A DNA stretch of 64,000 nt from Bog-473 sp963770645 (GCA_963770645.1 CAVYQL010000003.1:1364001-1428000), one strand, 5' to 3'; numbered from the stretch's first letter, positions 1 through 9,242 are shown. Notes: a model not told the origin generated them from the sequence alone. Translations and numbers: made by a program.

Positions 1-879
1 CTCGATGTGCGCCTGCGCCAATCTCTGACGTACGACCGGATCGCGCGCCCGACCGTTCTCCTTCGCGAGGGCCACGATCCGGTCGAGCTCACGTCGGAAA
101 CCGAGCTGGTAGCCGAGGAGTGCCACGCCGCGTTCGAAGGCGAGCGTGGCCAGGGCCACGCGCCAACCCTCACCGACGCCGCCCACGACGTTGTCGGTGC
201 TCGTGCGGGCGCCGTCGAAGAAGACCTCGTTGAACTCGCTCGTGCGGGTCAGCTGGGTGATCGGCCGCACCTCGACGCCACGCTGGTCCATCGGCACCAA
301 CAGATAGGACAGGCCCTTGTGCCGCGTCGACTCGGGATCCGTGCGGCAGACGACGAAGCACCAGTCCGCCTGGTGGGCCAGCGACGTCCATACCTTCTGA
401 CCGGTCACGACCCACTCGTCGCCGTCGCGAACCGCCCGCGTCTTCACGTTGGCCAGGTCGCTCCCGGCGTCAGGCTCCGAATAGCCCTGGCACCACAGCT
501 CGTCCCCCTCCCGGATCGGCGGGAGGAAGCGCGCCTGCTGAGCGGGTGTCCCGTAGTGGATCAAGGTGGGGCCGAGGAGCCCTTCACCCATGACGTTGAC
601 GCGCCCGGGTGCCGCCGCCCGGGCGTACTCCTCGTTGAAGATGACCTGTTCGGTCATGGAGGCGCCGCGGCCCCCGAACTCGGTTGGCCAGCCCAGGCAG
701 GTCCAGCCGCCGTCGGCCAGGACCTTCTCCCAGCGCCGCCGGATCTCGAAGCCGAAGGTCTCGTCGCCCGAGCCACCCCGCCCTCCCAGCTCGGCGAACT
801 CCCCCACCAGATGCTCGCCGAGGAATTGACGGACCTCCTGGCGGAACGCCACGTCCTCGGGGCGGTCTCGCAGATCCAT
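1..879 (-). CDS. acyl-CoA dehydrogenase, cut by the window's left edge
   Basis: This reads as an FAD-dependent acyl-CoA dehydrogenase, which introduces the alpha-beta double bond into an acyl-CoA. The minus-strand frame starts at ATG 879 and stays open to base 1, giving 293 codons of a family that usually runs 370-400 residues, so the C-terminal part lies outside the window. Visible family blocks are the N-terminal helical domain with GWPTEFGGRGAS, the FAD/substrate loop WCQGYSEPDAGSDLANV, and the middle beta-domain motif DEWVVTGQKVWTSLAHQADW. It lies 33 bases downstream of a CaiB-type CoA-transferase on the same strand, so both probably act on one CoA-ester catabolic route (steroid, terpenoid or fatty acid). 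The substrate cannot be told from sequence. Confidence 0.9.
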   Translation of the reverse strand, partial: MDLRDRPEDVAFRQEVRQFLGEHLVGEFAELGGRGGSGDETFGFEIRRRWEKVLADGGWTCLGWPTEFGGRGASMTEQVIFNEEYARAAAPGRVNVMGEGLLGPTLIHYGTPAQQARFLPPIREGDELWCQGYSEPDAGSDLANVKTRAVRDGDEWVVTGQKVWTSLAHQADWCFVVCRTDPESTRHKGLSYLLVPMDQRGVEVRPITQLTRTSEFNEVFFDGARTSTDNVVGGVGEGWRVALATLAFERGVALLGYQLGFRRELDRIVALAKENGRARDPVVRQRLAQAHIE

Positions 880-912
880 CGCACCGGGAGCGTAGCGAAA
901 CCTGACGGGTCG

Positions 913-2295
913 TCAGATGGCCCAGGCCGGGGGGGTGCGTGCCGATGGGTGACGTCGGGACGACCCAGCGAGGTGGCGTGTCGGAGAGGTGGGCGACCGG
1001 GGCCAGATGGCGCAGCCGGCCGTACGGCGTGTCGCTCGTCGTCAGATACGACGCGACGTCGCCGAACCCGGTCGCATCGTCGTACGAGCCCGAACTGGTG
1101 TGGGTGAACCAGCCCGCGGTCTGACAGAGAGAGGCGCGCACGTGGTAGCTGCCACCCTCTCGCGCCCGGCGCCACAAGGCAGCCATCGTGCCCAACGCAG
1201 CGAGATACCCGGTCGTGTAGTCGCACGCCGCAGCTGGAAACAGGGCGGGATGATCCGCGCCGCCCTGCCCCACAGCGAGGCCCGACACCGTCTGCGCCAT
1301 CTGCTCCCAGCCCGGGCGGTCACGCCAGGCGCCGACGTCGCCGTAGCAATTGATCGTCACGACGACGATCCCGGGTCGCAACGCCACGAGGTCCTCGGCC
1401 CGAAGCCACGCCGGGCCAACGACCCGCCCCGGTAGCCCTGTGCGAAGACGTCGGCTCCGGCGGCGAGGCCGCGCAGCGTGGCCACCCCCTCGGGATCGTC
1501 GAGGTCGATGCAGCACGAGCGCTTCCCGTGGCTCGTGTCCATCACGAACGCGGGGACGTTGGTGAGCCGCGCCGAGTTGACCAGCAGCACCTCGGCCCCG
1601 TGCTCGGCCAGGGTGCGGGCGTGCGTCGGGCCGGCGAGGAGCCGGCTCAGGTCGAGGACGCGGACGCCGCCCAGGGGACGGTCGCCAGCGGACGGGTGGT
1701 TGAACGGCTCGGGTGGGCTGTCGCCGATCTTCTCGATGCTGACCCGGCCGAGCGGTGCGAGGGCGCGCGCCTGCGGGTGGGCCGACCATTCTTCTGTCGA
1801 GCGCGCCAGCGCGCCACAGGTGCCGGCGGCGGCCAGGGCCTCTTCGAGGTCCTGGCCGTCCCAGCGCGCCACATGGTCGGCCACGACCTCGGTCGGGCTC
1901 CTGACGGGGCAGCCGAGGACGTCACCGGTGAGGGCGGCGAGGTGGGCGAACTCGCCGTGCAGGTGGATCCAGCGACCGTCCCGGCAGCGGTACAGCTTGA
2001 CGAGCGGACGGTCGAGACTCCACGGCGCAACCGGTGTCTCGCCGTCCTCCACGCGTTGGAACGCGAAACCGACCAGCGAGGCGCCGGCGTGACCGCGGCG
2101 GACCGTGACGTCCTGGGGCGCACCCCCGCGCTCGCTCCACAGCAGTGAGGCCGCCGCGCCGATGGCACCCAGGACCGACGCGGCGGCCTCCACCACGGCG
2201 AACGGAGTCGCAAAGGGACGCTCGTCGCCCACGACGGTGACCCGTTCGGCTGCCTCGGCGGGCAACCCGACCTCGTTGAGCAGCCCGGCGATCAC
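913..2295 (-). CDS. CaiB/BaiF-type CoA-transferase, interrupted by two frameshifts
   Basis: This is a family III CoA-transferase, which moves CoA between acyl groups. The first frame runs from GTG 2295 to about 1400 and contains the domain start PLGGVRVLDLSRLLAGP and the block HGKRSCCIDLDDPEG. The family signature then continues in another frame as EDLVALRPGIVVVTINCYGD, so one base is missing in the GGCCC run at 1397-1401. A run of seven G at 929-935 appears to hold one base too many: removing it gives an ending HPPAWAI and a stop at 913-915, just before the acyl-CoA dehydrogenase. The two shifts compensate each other. Rejoined, the product is about 460 residues, longer than single-domain CaiB. 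The start has no ATG alternative before an in-frame stop. Sequencing indels are more likely than true decay. Confidence 0.8.
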
Positions 2296-2323
2296 GCGGG
2301 CATCGTAGGGCGCGATACTCGAC

Positions 2324-3541
2324 GTGATGCCCTACTCCGAGGGGCGGGTCGTCCATGACGCCGATGCCCACATCATGGAGACGCCGACGTGGTTGCGGGA
2401 CCATGCCGAGGCGACGTTCCGTGACCGCCTGCCGGTGTTGCGCTATTCGTCGGGCAACGAGCTGCGGCAGACGGGCGACCCCGCCGAGCAGCAACACGAC
2501 CTCGACACGGCGTTCGACCGCTTGCGGGAGAAGCACGCGTCGGCGGCCTACCGGGCCGACGAGCAGGCCGAGATCATGGCCCGGAAGAACTTCGCCGCGA
2601 CGGGGTCGTTCATCGCCTCGGACCGGCCCCGGGCGTTGGACCTGTTGGGGTTCTCGAGCCAGCTCGTCTTCAACACGTTCCACAACGGGCGGCTCCACGA
2701 ACTGGAGCACGGCTCCGACGTCGAGCTGGCGTACGCGGCGGCGCGGGCGCACAACCGGGGGATGCTCGAGTTCTGCTCGGTCGATGCCCGGCTGTTGCCG
2801 TCGCTCTACGTGCCACTCTGCGATGCGGAACGAGCGGTGTCGGCGACACGGGCCGCGCTGGACGCCGGGGCGGCGGCCTTGTTGGTCGCCTCGGGGTGCC
2901 CTCCTCGCTACTCGCCCAGTCACACCGACCTCTTCGGTGTGTGGGCCCAGGCGGAGGAGGCCGGCATCCCGGTCGTCTTCCACGTCGGCGGGACGGGCGA
3001 TCTGATCGACCCGCACTACTTCGTCAATGGGCTGCCGGTGCCGCCGGACTTCCACGGCGGCGAAGAGAACTTCCGCTCCGTCGACTACATGGGGATCCCG
3101 GCGCCGCCGGCGCAGACGCTGGCGACGCTGATCTTCGACGGCGTGCTGGAGCGCTTCCCGGAGCTGCGGGTGGGGGTCATCGAACAGGGCGCCATCTGGG
3201 TGCCGTCGTGGCTGCGTCAGATGGAGTCTGCGTTCGAGGCGTTCGCCCGCCACGAGGAACGGCTGCAGGCGCTGTCGATGCGCCCGACCGACTACGTCCA
3301 GCGCCAGGTCCGCTTCACGCCGTATCCGACCGAGGACGTGGGCTGGATCGTGGCGCAGGCTGGCGCCGACCTCGTCATGTTCTCCTCTGACTACCCCCAC
3401 GTCGAGGGCGGTCGGAAGCCGCTCGAGCGCTTCGAGGCCTCTTTGGGCGACGCCGGGGTCGGGGAGGACGTGCGACGGGCGTTCTACACGGACAACTTCT
3501 TGTACTTGATGGGTCGGGCCGCCGACGCGTTGGCGGCGTGA
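2324..3541 (+). CDS. amidohydrolase family 2 metal-dependent hydrolase
   Basis: This 405-residue protein belongs to the amidohydrolase-2 family (TIM-barrel hydrolases and decarboxylases related to ACMSD). The metal-binding start HDADAHIMETP is at residues 10-20. The middle contains VVFHVGGTGDL, whose His fits a barrel metal ligand, and the C-terminal block FSSDYPHVEGG carries the conserved Asp of the family. It is transcribed away from the CaiB-type gene with only 28 bases between the starts, so the two promoters must overlap the other gene's leader. A GTG three bases upstream of the ATG is an alternative start. Homologues near acyl-CoA dehydrogenase and CaiB genes are common in actinobacterial catabolic clusters, but the substrate is unknown. 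Confidence 0.85.
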   Translation: MMPYSEGRVVHDADAHIMETPTWLRDHAEATFRDRLPVLRYSSGNELRQTGDPAEQQHDLDTAFDRLREKHASAAYRADEQAEIMARKNFAATGSFIASDRPRALDLLGFSSQLVFNTFHNGRLHELEHGSDVELAYAAARAHNRGMLEFCSVDARLLPSLYVPLCDAERAVSATRAALDAGAAALLVASGCPPRYSPSHTDLFGVWAQAEEAGIPVVFHVGGTGDLIDPHYFVNGLPVPPDFHGGEENFRSVDYMGIPAPPAQTLATLIFDGVLERFPELRVGVIEQGAIWVPSWLRQMESAFEAFARHEERLQALSMRPTDYVQRQVRFTPYPTEDVGWIVAQAGADLVMFSSDYPHVEGGRKPLERFEASLGDAGVGEDVRRAFYTDNFLYLMGRAADALAA

Positions 3542-3593
3542 CCACCACCGGTTATCCGGTCGGGGCGGCGTCGCGGAACAACCCTGTCCAGGG

Positions 3594-3623
3594 AAAGGTT
3601 GTACCTGTCGTAGAGAAAGGTTG
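3594..3623 (+). repeat. direct repeat in the msrB leader
   Basis: The string GAAAGGTTGT occurs twice, about 21 bases apart, between the amidohydrolase stop and the msrB start. The second copy contains the likely ribosome binding site. It may be a regulator site or chance. Confidence 0.3.
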
Positions 3624-3627
3624 TGTG

Positions 3628-4074
3628 ATGTTCACGCGCAAGTCCGACCACCACGAGGACACGACATACGAGGTCACCAAGACTGACCGGGAATGGAAGG
3701 ACCAGCTTTCCCCTGACCGCTACGCGGTCTTGCGGCGGGCCGGTACTGAACCCGCTTGGTCAGGCGACCTCCTGCACGTCGACGGCGACGGCGTGTTCCA
3801 CTGCGCCGGTTGTGGCGCCGAGCTCTTCGACAGCGACTCCAAGTTCGACTCGGGATCGGGCTGGCCGAGCTTCGACCGGGCCCGTGCCGACGGGACGATC
3901 ATCGAGAAGTCGGACCGGAAATTCGGCATGGTCCGCACCGAGATCCTGTGCGCCCGGTGCGGCGGCCACCTCGGGCACGTGTTTCCCGACGGGCCGACCG
4001 ACACCGGTTTGCGCTACTGCGTCAACTCCCTGTCGCTCACCTACGAGCCCGAGGGAGAGAAGGCGTCGAACTGA
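3628..4074 (+). CDS. msrB: peptide-methionine (R)-S-oxide reductase MsrB
   Basis: MsrB reduces methionine-R-sulfoxide in oxidised proteins in the cytoplasm. The 148-residue product has the family's two zinc CxxC pairs (CAGC and CARC), the block SGSGWPSF, the segment CGGHLGHVFPDGP and the catalytic cysteine in RYCVNSLSL. I chose ATG 3628 because it follows a GAGAAAGG ribosome site and gives the usual MsrB length. The frame is open upstream to 3538, but that extension does not resemble the family. The 3' end overlaps the convergent reading frame at 4041 by about 34 bases. Confidence 0.93.
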   Translation: MFTRKSDHHEDTTYEVTKTDREWKDQLSPDRYAVLRRAGTEPAWSGDLLHVDGDGVFHCAGCGAELFDSDSKFDSGSGWPSFDRARADGTIIEKSDRKFGMVRTEILCARCGGHLGHVFPDGPTDTGLRYCVNSLSLTYEPEGEKASN

Positions 4075-4348
4075 CGCTGCGTCTCGGTCAACCGGCTCTC
4101 GACCACGCTGAACAGGGCCTCGAGCCGGGACGCCTCCGAGCCCAGGCCCAGGCGCCGCAAGAGCGACGCGCCAAGGGCCAGGGCGCCGCAGATCTCGGCC
4201 ACCTCCTCCTTCAAGAAGTCGACCGACGGCTGCCGGGACGGACCCGGGCACAGAGCCTGACCAAGACCAGGCTGCAGAGCAACGCCGCCGCAGCCGACGC
4301 AATCGCCACCGGCACCGGCTGTGCCGCCAACCTCAAGACGGTGAACAT
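4041..4348 (-). CDS. small membrane protein, probably frameshifted
   Basis: No family recognised. From ATG 4348 one frame gives a hydrophobic segment (PVPVAIASAAAALLCSLVLV) typical of one transmembrane helix, then stops at 4211. A second frame covering about 4240-4041 gives an amphipathic, charged sequence (DFLKEEVAEICGALALG, then RLGLGSEASRLEALFSVV) that looks like real helical protein. Joining them at about 4225-4240 gives roughly 102 residues with one membrane anchor and a cytoplasmic helical tail. It follows ssb by 54 bases on the same strand. The join is inferred, and the second half could be a separate small protein. Confidence 0.4.
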
Positions 4349-4402
4349 GACGCGTATGCCCAGTCCCGGCCAGCCCGTCGTCGTGATCAGCCAGGGCGAC
4401 AC

Positions 4403-4798
4403 TCACGCCTCGACGGGCATCGCATCGGACGCGTCGGCTCGCCGATCCACGCGGTGGACGTCAGCCGTCGCAAAGCGCAGGCTCGGCCCGACCTCGTCGG
4501 CAGTGATCTCGACCTTGGACCGGTGCTCACCCTCCTCGGTCTCCCACGTCCGGTGCTCGAGCCGGCCTGTCACGACGACGCGCATGCCCTTGGTCAGCGA
4601 GAGCGCGACGTTCTCCGCGAGGTCGCGCCAGCAGATGACGTCGAAGAACGAAGTGGACTCCTGCCACTCCTGGGTGGCCCGGTCCTGCCAGCGCCGGTTG
4701 ACCGCCACACCCAGCTGGGTCGTGGCCTGACCCTCACGGGTGTAGCGGATCTCGGGCTCGCGGGTCAGATTGCCCGTGATCGTGGTGGTGTTCGCCAT
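4403..4798 (-). CDS. ssb: single-stranded DNA-binding protein (short paralogue)
   Basis: This 131-residue OB-fold protein binds single-stranded DNA during replication and repair. Typical Ssb blocks are present: ITGNLTREPEIRYT near the N-terminus, WRDLAENVALSLTKGMRVVV in the middle, and a strand containing EITADEVGPSLRFATADV. It lacks the acidic DDDIPF-type tail that recruits partner proteins in the main bacterial SSB and is shorter than actinobacterial SSB. It is therefore more likely a second SSB, like the competence- or repair-linked paralogues, than the replicative one. ATG 4798 has an AGGAA ribosome site; an upstream GTG at 4819 is less likely. Confidence 0.9.
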   Translation of the reverse strand: MANTTTITGNLTREPEIRYTREGQATTQLGVAVNRRWQDRATQEWQESTSFFDVICWRDLAENVALSLTKGMRVVVTGRLEHRTWETEEGEHRSKVEITADEVGPSLRFATADVHRVDRRADASDAMPVEA

Positions 4799-4911
4799 CG
4801 GATTCCTCGCTTTCGTCACGCCCTCGAGTCAAGGGGTGTGACGCAGCATGACGACGGCACCTTGCTGGAATCCTTGCAAAAACCTTGCAGAAGATGGCCG
4901 GCCAGAGAAAT

Positions 4912-4931
4912 GGGCGGGCGGGCGGGCGGGC
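4912..4931. repeat. simple tandem GGGC repeat
   Basis: Five GGGC units lie between ssb and the small gene at 4934. Such tracts are prone to slippage and to assembly error. Confidence 0.7.
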
Positions 4932-4933
4932 CG

Positions 4934-5158
4934 CTAGTCCTTCGGTTTCATCCCGAGGCGGCGCAAGATGAAGGAACCAAAGCGGCCCGGTTGCTTCTCG
5001 CCGCCGTGATGATCTGCCGAGTGCCCGTAGCGCGAGCCGTACCCGCCGCCCGAGTTCCCAGTCAGGCCGCCACCGGGGAAGGTGTTGGGCTCTTCATACT
5101 TGGGCACCTTGGCGAGGCGACGCCTCGGCTTCCTCGACTTGTCTCCGGCGCTTCCCAT
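4934..5158 (-). CDS. hypothetical 74-residue basic protein
   Basis: No family recognised. ATG 5158 gives a product with a basic start (KSRKPRRRLAK), a Gly/Ser/His-rich linker and a conserved-looking C-terminus, GRFGSFILRRLGMKPKD. Composition and length resemble small disordered actinobacterial proteins found near ssb. The frame is open further upstream, but that part would overlap the lipoprotein gene on the other strand. Confidence 0.5.
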   Translation of the reverse strand: MGSAGDKSRKPRRRLAKVPKYEEPNTFPGGGLTGNSGGGYGSRYGHSADHHGGEKQPGRFGSFILRRLGMKPKD

Positions 5159-5231
5159 GGCGACAGTCTGGCCCAGATCCCGACCTGTAGTCATCGCCGA
5201 TTCGGGGAACCTGCTGTGGGAGCATCGGACC

Positions 5232-5909
5232 GTGCCCTCCCGCCAGCACGTCGCGCGCCCGCTTGCGGTCGTGGGACTCGCGTTGGCGCTGGCCGTCGTG
5301 CTCGCAGCGTGCAGCAGCTCGCCGAGCAACCAGAGTGGATCCGGTGTCAGTGGCCGTCATCGCGTCGTCACGTCGCCGTCGAGCGCTGGCGGCGCCCCGA
5401 AAGAAGTCGTCTTCACCCCCTACTCGCCGCAGGGCGCCCTGCTCGCGACGATCGATGTGACACAGACGGTGACGGGTACCTGCGTGAACCCGGGGGTCGC
5501 GGGCGCGTCGAGCTACCGCTGCTTCGCCCAGCCGGGCTCGACGGTCTACGACCCATGCTTCGCGCCGCCGCACGCCACGAGCGGGCCCCTGATGTGCGTC
5601 GCCGACCCGGCCGCGCCCCAGGCGGTCTCGTTCCAGGTCGCCGTCCTGCCCTCGCCGGCCACATCGGTGCCTGCGACACAGCCGTGGGCGATGCAACTCG
5701 CCAACGGACAGGCGTGCATCTTCGCCTCGGCCGCCTGGTCGGCCGGACTAGGCCCCTTCGCCTGTCCGAGCCCAGCCGGTTCGTCACCGTCGGAGGCGGA
5801 CTGCCACCCGCCACGGAAGCGTGGAATCAGGTTCGAGGCGTCGTGTCAGACCAGCGAGACGGCGGAGAGCACGTTCCGATTCGTCCAGGTGGTCAAGGTC
5901 TGGACCTGA
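5232..5909 (+). CDS. putative secreted lipoprotein
   Basis: From GTG 5232 the product (225 residues) begins with a short basic stretch, a hydrophobic segment and the lipobox LAAC near residue 26, so it should be lipid-anchored outside the membrane. A Ser/Gly-rich linker follows, then a globular region with paired cysteines (TGTCVNPG, YRCFAQPG, YDPCFA, MCVADP, QACIFA, ADCHPP, ASCQ). It ends in VQVVKVW. The cysteine spacing suggests an extracytoplasmic disulfide-bonded domain. Function unknown. Confidence 0.65.
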   Translation: MPSRQHVARPLAVVGLALALAVVLAACSSSPSNQSGSGVSGRHRVVTSPSSAGGAPKEVVFTPYSPQGALLATIDVTQTVTGTCVNPGVAGASSYRCFAQPGSTVYDPCFAPPHATSGPLMCVADPAAPQAVSFQVAVLPSPATSVPATQPWAMQLANGQACIFASAAWSAGLGPFACPSPAGSSPSEADCHPPRKRGIRFEASCQTSETAESTFRFVQVVKVWT

Positions 5910-5923
5910 GCGACGGCGGTTCG

Positions 5924-6178
5924 TCAGTCTTGATCGCGGCCGCCGATGTAGTAGGTGACGGCGAAGATGACGAGCGAGCCGAGGATGATCCAGCGGATGA
6001 GCATCGTCTCGAACGACGTGGGCGAGCCGCTGGACGAGATCTCGGCGAAGCCGCCGCCGATCACGAGCGCAGCGAACGCCAAGACGAGGAAGGCGAGGGA
6101 GACCTTGCGGGGTGTGTTGCGCAAGAATCGTGACCGCGAGCGGTCCGGTCGGGCACCGTTGCGCAGCGGATCGCTCAC
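5924..6178 (-). CDS. small two-helix membrane protein
   Basis: The 84-residue product has a basic N-terminus (RPDRSRSRFLRNTPRK), a first membrane segment LAFLVLAFAALVIGGGF, a short outside loop and a second segment IILGSLVIFAVTYYIGG. No family recognised. It is the last gene of the minus-strand run after ftsX, 93 bases beyond it, so it may be co-transcribed with the cell-division genes. Confidence 0.6.
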   Translation of the reverse strand: MSDPLRNGARPDRSRSRFLRNTPRKVSLAFLVLAFAALVIGGGFAEISSSGSPTSFETMLIRWIILGSLVIFAVTYYIGGRDQD

Positions 6179-6271
6179 CGTGCCCCCGACGGGCGGGCGA
6201 CGACGTCGAGCGGGGCGGTCATCGGGCGAGGGACTGGGGCTCGTGCTGCGATCGCGACGAGCGCGAGCTTG

Positions 6272-7159
6272 CTAGACGTCCAGGAAGCGGCGGATGGCGA
6301 CGGCGGAACCGGCGGTCCCGATGGCCATGCCGACGATGATCACGACGACGTTGGTCAGGATCATCTCGGGAGCGGTCGTATGGATCGCGGTGAAGATGTT
6401 GCTTGTCGTCTTCCCATTCCCCCAATGGTTGATCAGGACATAGAGAAGCCAGACGACGCCCGCCGCCAAGACCGAACCGATGAATCCCTGCAGCAAGCCT
6501 TCGGACATGAAGGGGACGCGAATGAACCAATTCGTGGCGCCGACGAGCTTCATGACTGACACTTCTCTTCGGCGGGCGAAGATGGCCATGCGGATCGTGT
6601 TGAGAATGAGCACGGCGGCAGAGATGATCAACACCACGGCAACGGCGAGGAACGACCACTTCACGATGTTGATGACGGTCTCCTCGTTGTGGATGGCCGT
6701 GGAGGGCTCGGTCACCGCCAAGACGCCGGCCGTGCCGTTGAAGGTCCGAACCACCTGGGCGGCGTCAGAGAGGGCCAAGGGGACGCACCAGTAGGAGGTG
6801 GGCATCTCGGACTGGTTGGTCGCCTGGAAGACGTCGGAGGGCAGGAGCTGGCGCGCCTCGGTGAAATTGCGCTGCTTGTTCCAGTACTCACACGGCTGTT
6901 GTACGTAGTTGAGCTGGGCCAACTGGGTGCCCACGGCCCCGATTTGCTGGGAGGTGGCGTTGGGCTCCATCCAGACGGTGACCTTGGTGCCGCGCTCCAG
7001 CGTCCCCGTGGCGTTGGCCGACCCCTGGCGCAGCAGGAGCGACGCACCGACGAGCGACAGCGACACCGCGACCGTGAGGACGGCGGCGACCGTCATCAGC
7101 CGGTTCCGCCACAGGTTCGACGCCGTCTCTCGGACGACGTAGTCGACTGAAACTGGCAT
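6272..7159 (-). CDS. ftsX: cell-division membrane protein FtsX
   Basis: FtsX is the permease-like partner of FtsE and couples ATP hydrolysis to activation of peptidoglycan hydrolases at the septum. The 295-residue product begins with an amphipathic stretch (RETASNLWRNRL) and one membrane helix. An extracellular loop of about 130 residues follows, with two cysteines (QQPCEYW, SYWCVPL), and then three further helices that include the FtsX core around RREVSVMKLVGATNWFIRVP. The layout of four transmembrane segments with a large first loop matches the family. It starts four bases after ftsE ends, so the pair is an operon. Confidence 0.93.
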   Translation of the reverse strand: MPVSVDYVVRETASNLWRNRLMTVAAVLTVAVSLSLVGASLLLRQGSANATGTLERGTKVTVWMEPNATSQQIGAVGTQLAQLNYVQQPCEYWNKQRNFTEARQLLPSDVFQATNQSEMPTSYWCVPLALSDAAQVVRTFNGTAGVLAVTEPSTAIHNEETVINIVKWSFLAVAVVLIISAAVLILNTIRMAIFARRREVSVMKLVGATNWFIRVPFMSEGLLQGFIGSVLAAGVVWLLYVLINHWGNGKTTSNIFTAIHTTAPEMILTNVVVIIVGMAIGTAGSAVAIRRFLDV

Positions 7160-7163
7160 CAGC

Positions 7164-7889
7164 TCAACCCGCTGCAGCCACGTCGGGCGGCGGCTGTTGT
7201 GCTGAACCGTCGAAGCCGTACACCCCGCGCTTTTGGTCGCGCACCATGGAACCGTTGCTCAGCTCAATAACGCGTCGGCGCATCTTGTCGACCAGGACCT
7301 CGTCATGGGTGGCGACGACCACCGTGGTCCCTGTCCGGTTGATGCGGTCGAGAAGCTGCATGATGCCCTGGCTCGTCTGCGGGTCCAGGTTCCCCGTCGG
7401 CTCGTCGGCCAGCAAGATGAGCGGACGGTTCACGAACGCCCGCGCCACCGCGACGCGCTGTTGCTCTCCGCCCGAGAGTTCGTTGGGCAGGTTGTCCCGC
7501 TTGTTCGCGAGGCCGACCAGGTCGAGCACCTGGGGCACCTGGTTGGCCACGACGTGGCGGGGCCGGCCGATCACCTCGAGGGCGAAGGCCACGTTCTCGA
7601 AGACGGACTTGTTGGGCAGGAGACGGAAGTCCTGGAAGACGCAGCCGATGTTCCGGCGCAGGTAGGGGACCCGCCATTTGGGCAGCTCGACGATGCTGCG
7701 TCCGGCTTCGAGGATCTGGCCGGAGGTCGGGAGCTCCTCGCGCAAGAGCAGCCGGATGAAGGTCGTCTTCCCGGAGCCGGACGCGCCCACGAGGAAGACG
7801 AACTCACCCTTGTCGATGTCGACCGTGAGGTCGCGGAAAGCGACGGTCGAACCCTTGTAGGTCTTGGTGACGTTCTCGAATCGGATCAT
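7164..7889 (-). CDS. ftsE: cell-division ATP-binding protein FtsE
   Basis: FtsE is the cytoplasmic ABC ATPase that drives FtsX. Visible motifs are Walker A GASGSGKTTFIRLLL, Q-loop FQDFRLLPNKSVFENVAF, signature LSGGEQQRVAVARAF, Walker B PLILLADEPTGNLD and H-loop VVVATHDEVLV. The start MIRFENVTKTY at ATG 7889 matches FtsE N-termini; the frame stays open upstream without family similarity. The C-terminal tail after the H-loop is extended by about 20 Pro/Ala/Gln-rich residues. Confidence 0.95.
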   Translation of the reverse strand: MIRFENVTKTYKGSTVAFRDLTVDIDKGEFVFLVGASGSGKTTFIRLLLREELPTSGQILEAGRSIVELPKWRVPYLRRNIGCVFQDFRLLPNKSVFENVAFALEVIGRPRHVVANQVPQVLDLVGLANKRDNLPNELSGGEQQRVAVARAFVNRPLILLADEPTGNLDPQTSQGIMQLLDRINRTGTTVVVATHDEVLVDKMRRRVIELSNGSMVRDQKRGVYGFDGSAQQPPPDVAAAG

Positions 7890-8102
7890 CAGGGAAAGAA
7901 AATGGGCCCCGGCCAACCGGCGGGGCACCTGCAGCATCCTACTGAATCCGTATTACCGTTAGTGGTCATTGCCTCCGGTGCAGGTCAGCGCGCCGTCCCC
8001 TGCTGGACGTGCTCACCCTCGGATCCCGTCGCCGCACGGTGACGCGGGCTCTGAGCGGGCCGATCTGCACTTCTGCAACGCTCGTGCGACACCGTCGTCA
8101 GC

Positions 8103-9242
8103 CTAGGAATTGCCCTCGCGCTGGCGCCGCAACTCCGCCTCCATGAACGCGTCCAGGTCCCCGTCCAAGACGGCCTCGACGTTCCCGGTCTCGTAATTGG
8201 TCCGCAGATCCTTGACCAGTTGATACGGGGCCATGACGTAGGAGCGGATCTGGCTTCCCCACGCGTTGTCCCCCGCTCCCCGCTCAGGGCGTCGAGCTCG
8301 GCCCGGCGCTCGGCCCGGGCCCGCTCCGCCAGCTTGGCGCCGAGGATCTGCAGCGCCTTGGCCCTGTTCTGGTGCTGGCTCCGCTCGTTCTGGACCGCGA
8401 CCACGATCCCGGTGGGCAGGTGCGTGAGCCGGACGGCGGAGTCGGTCTTGTTCACGTGCTGCCCACCCGCACCCGAGGACCGGTAGGTGTCGACACGCAG
8501 GTCCTTCTCGTCGATCTCCACCTCTGACGACACGTCCTCGAGGAACGGGGTGACGTCCATGGAGGCGAAGCTGGTCTGGCGCCTGTGCTGCGAGTCGAAG
8601 GGCGACATGCGCACGAGTCGGTGCACGCCGCGCTCGGTGGCGAGCAGCCCGTACGCGAAGCGTCCGTGCACGATGAAGGTCGCCGAGAGCAACCCCGCCT
8701 CCTGGCCTTCCGTCGCCTCGTCCACCTCCACGGTGAAGCCGCGGCGCTCGGCCCAGCGCTGGTACATGCGCAGGAGTATCTCGGCCCAGTCCTGCGCGTC
8801 GGTCCCGCCGGCGCCCGCGTGCACTTCGCACACCGCATCGAACTCGTCGTACTCGCCCGAGAACAGCGACTGCAGCTCGAGCGCGTCGAGCCGGGTCCCC
8901 AACGAGGCCACCGTCTCGACCAGCTCGGTGTCCAACGCAGCGTCGCGCGCGCCCTCGGCCGCCGACTCGTCGGTCAGCTCGAGCAGCGCCGAGGCGTCCT
9001 CGAGCGCACTGCGCAACCCATCGAGTTGTTCGAGGTCGGCGGTGACCCGGCCCAACTCCTTGGTGACCGAGCGCGCGTGGTCGGGGTCGTCCCACAGGTT
9101 CGGATTGGCCACGTCGGCCTCGAGCTCGGTCCGCCGGGCCTCGAGCTTGTCCCGACCGAGGTAGCGCTCCGCTTCGGCCAACCGCTCCCCGAGCGCTTCG
9201 AGTTCGGATGTGAAGTCTCGGGGTGCCTCGGCCGAGGGCCCG

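Noticed and set aside
7..1107. Long plus-strand open frame of 366 codons
   Set aside because: It is antisense to the acyl-CoA dehydrogenase, shows no family motif and has the Arg/Ala/Pro-rich composition of GC-rich antisense frames.
8250..8300. Programmed +1 frameshift of prfB
   Set aside because: The known site lies near codon 25 with an in-frame UGA; this shift is near the 3' end at a G run.
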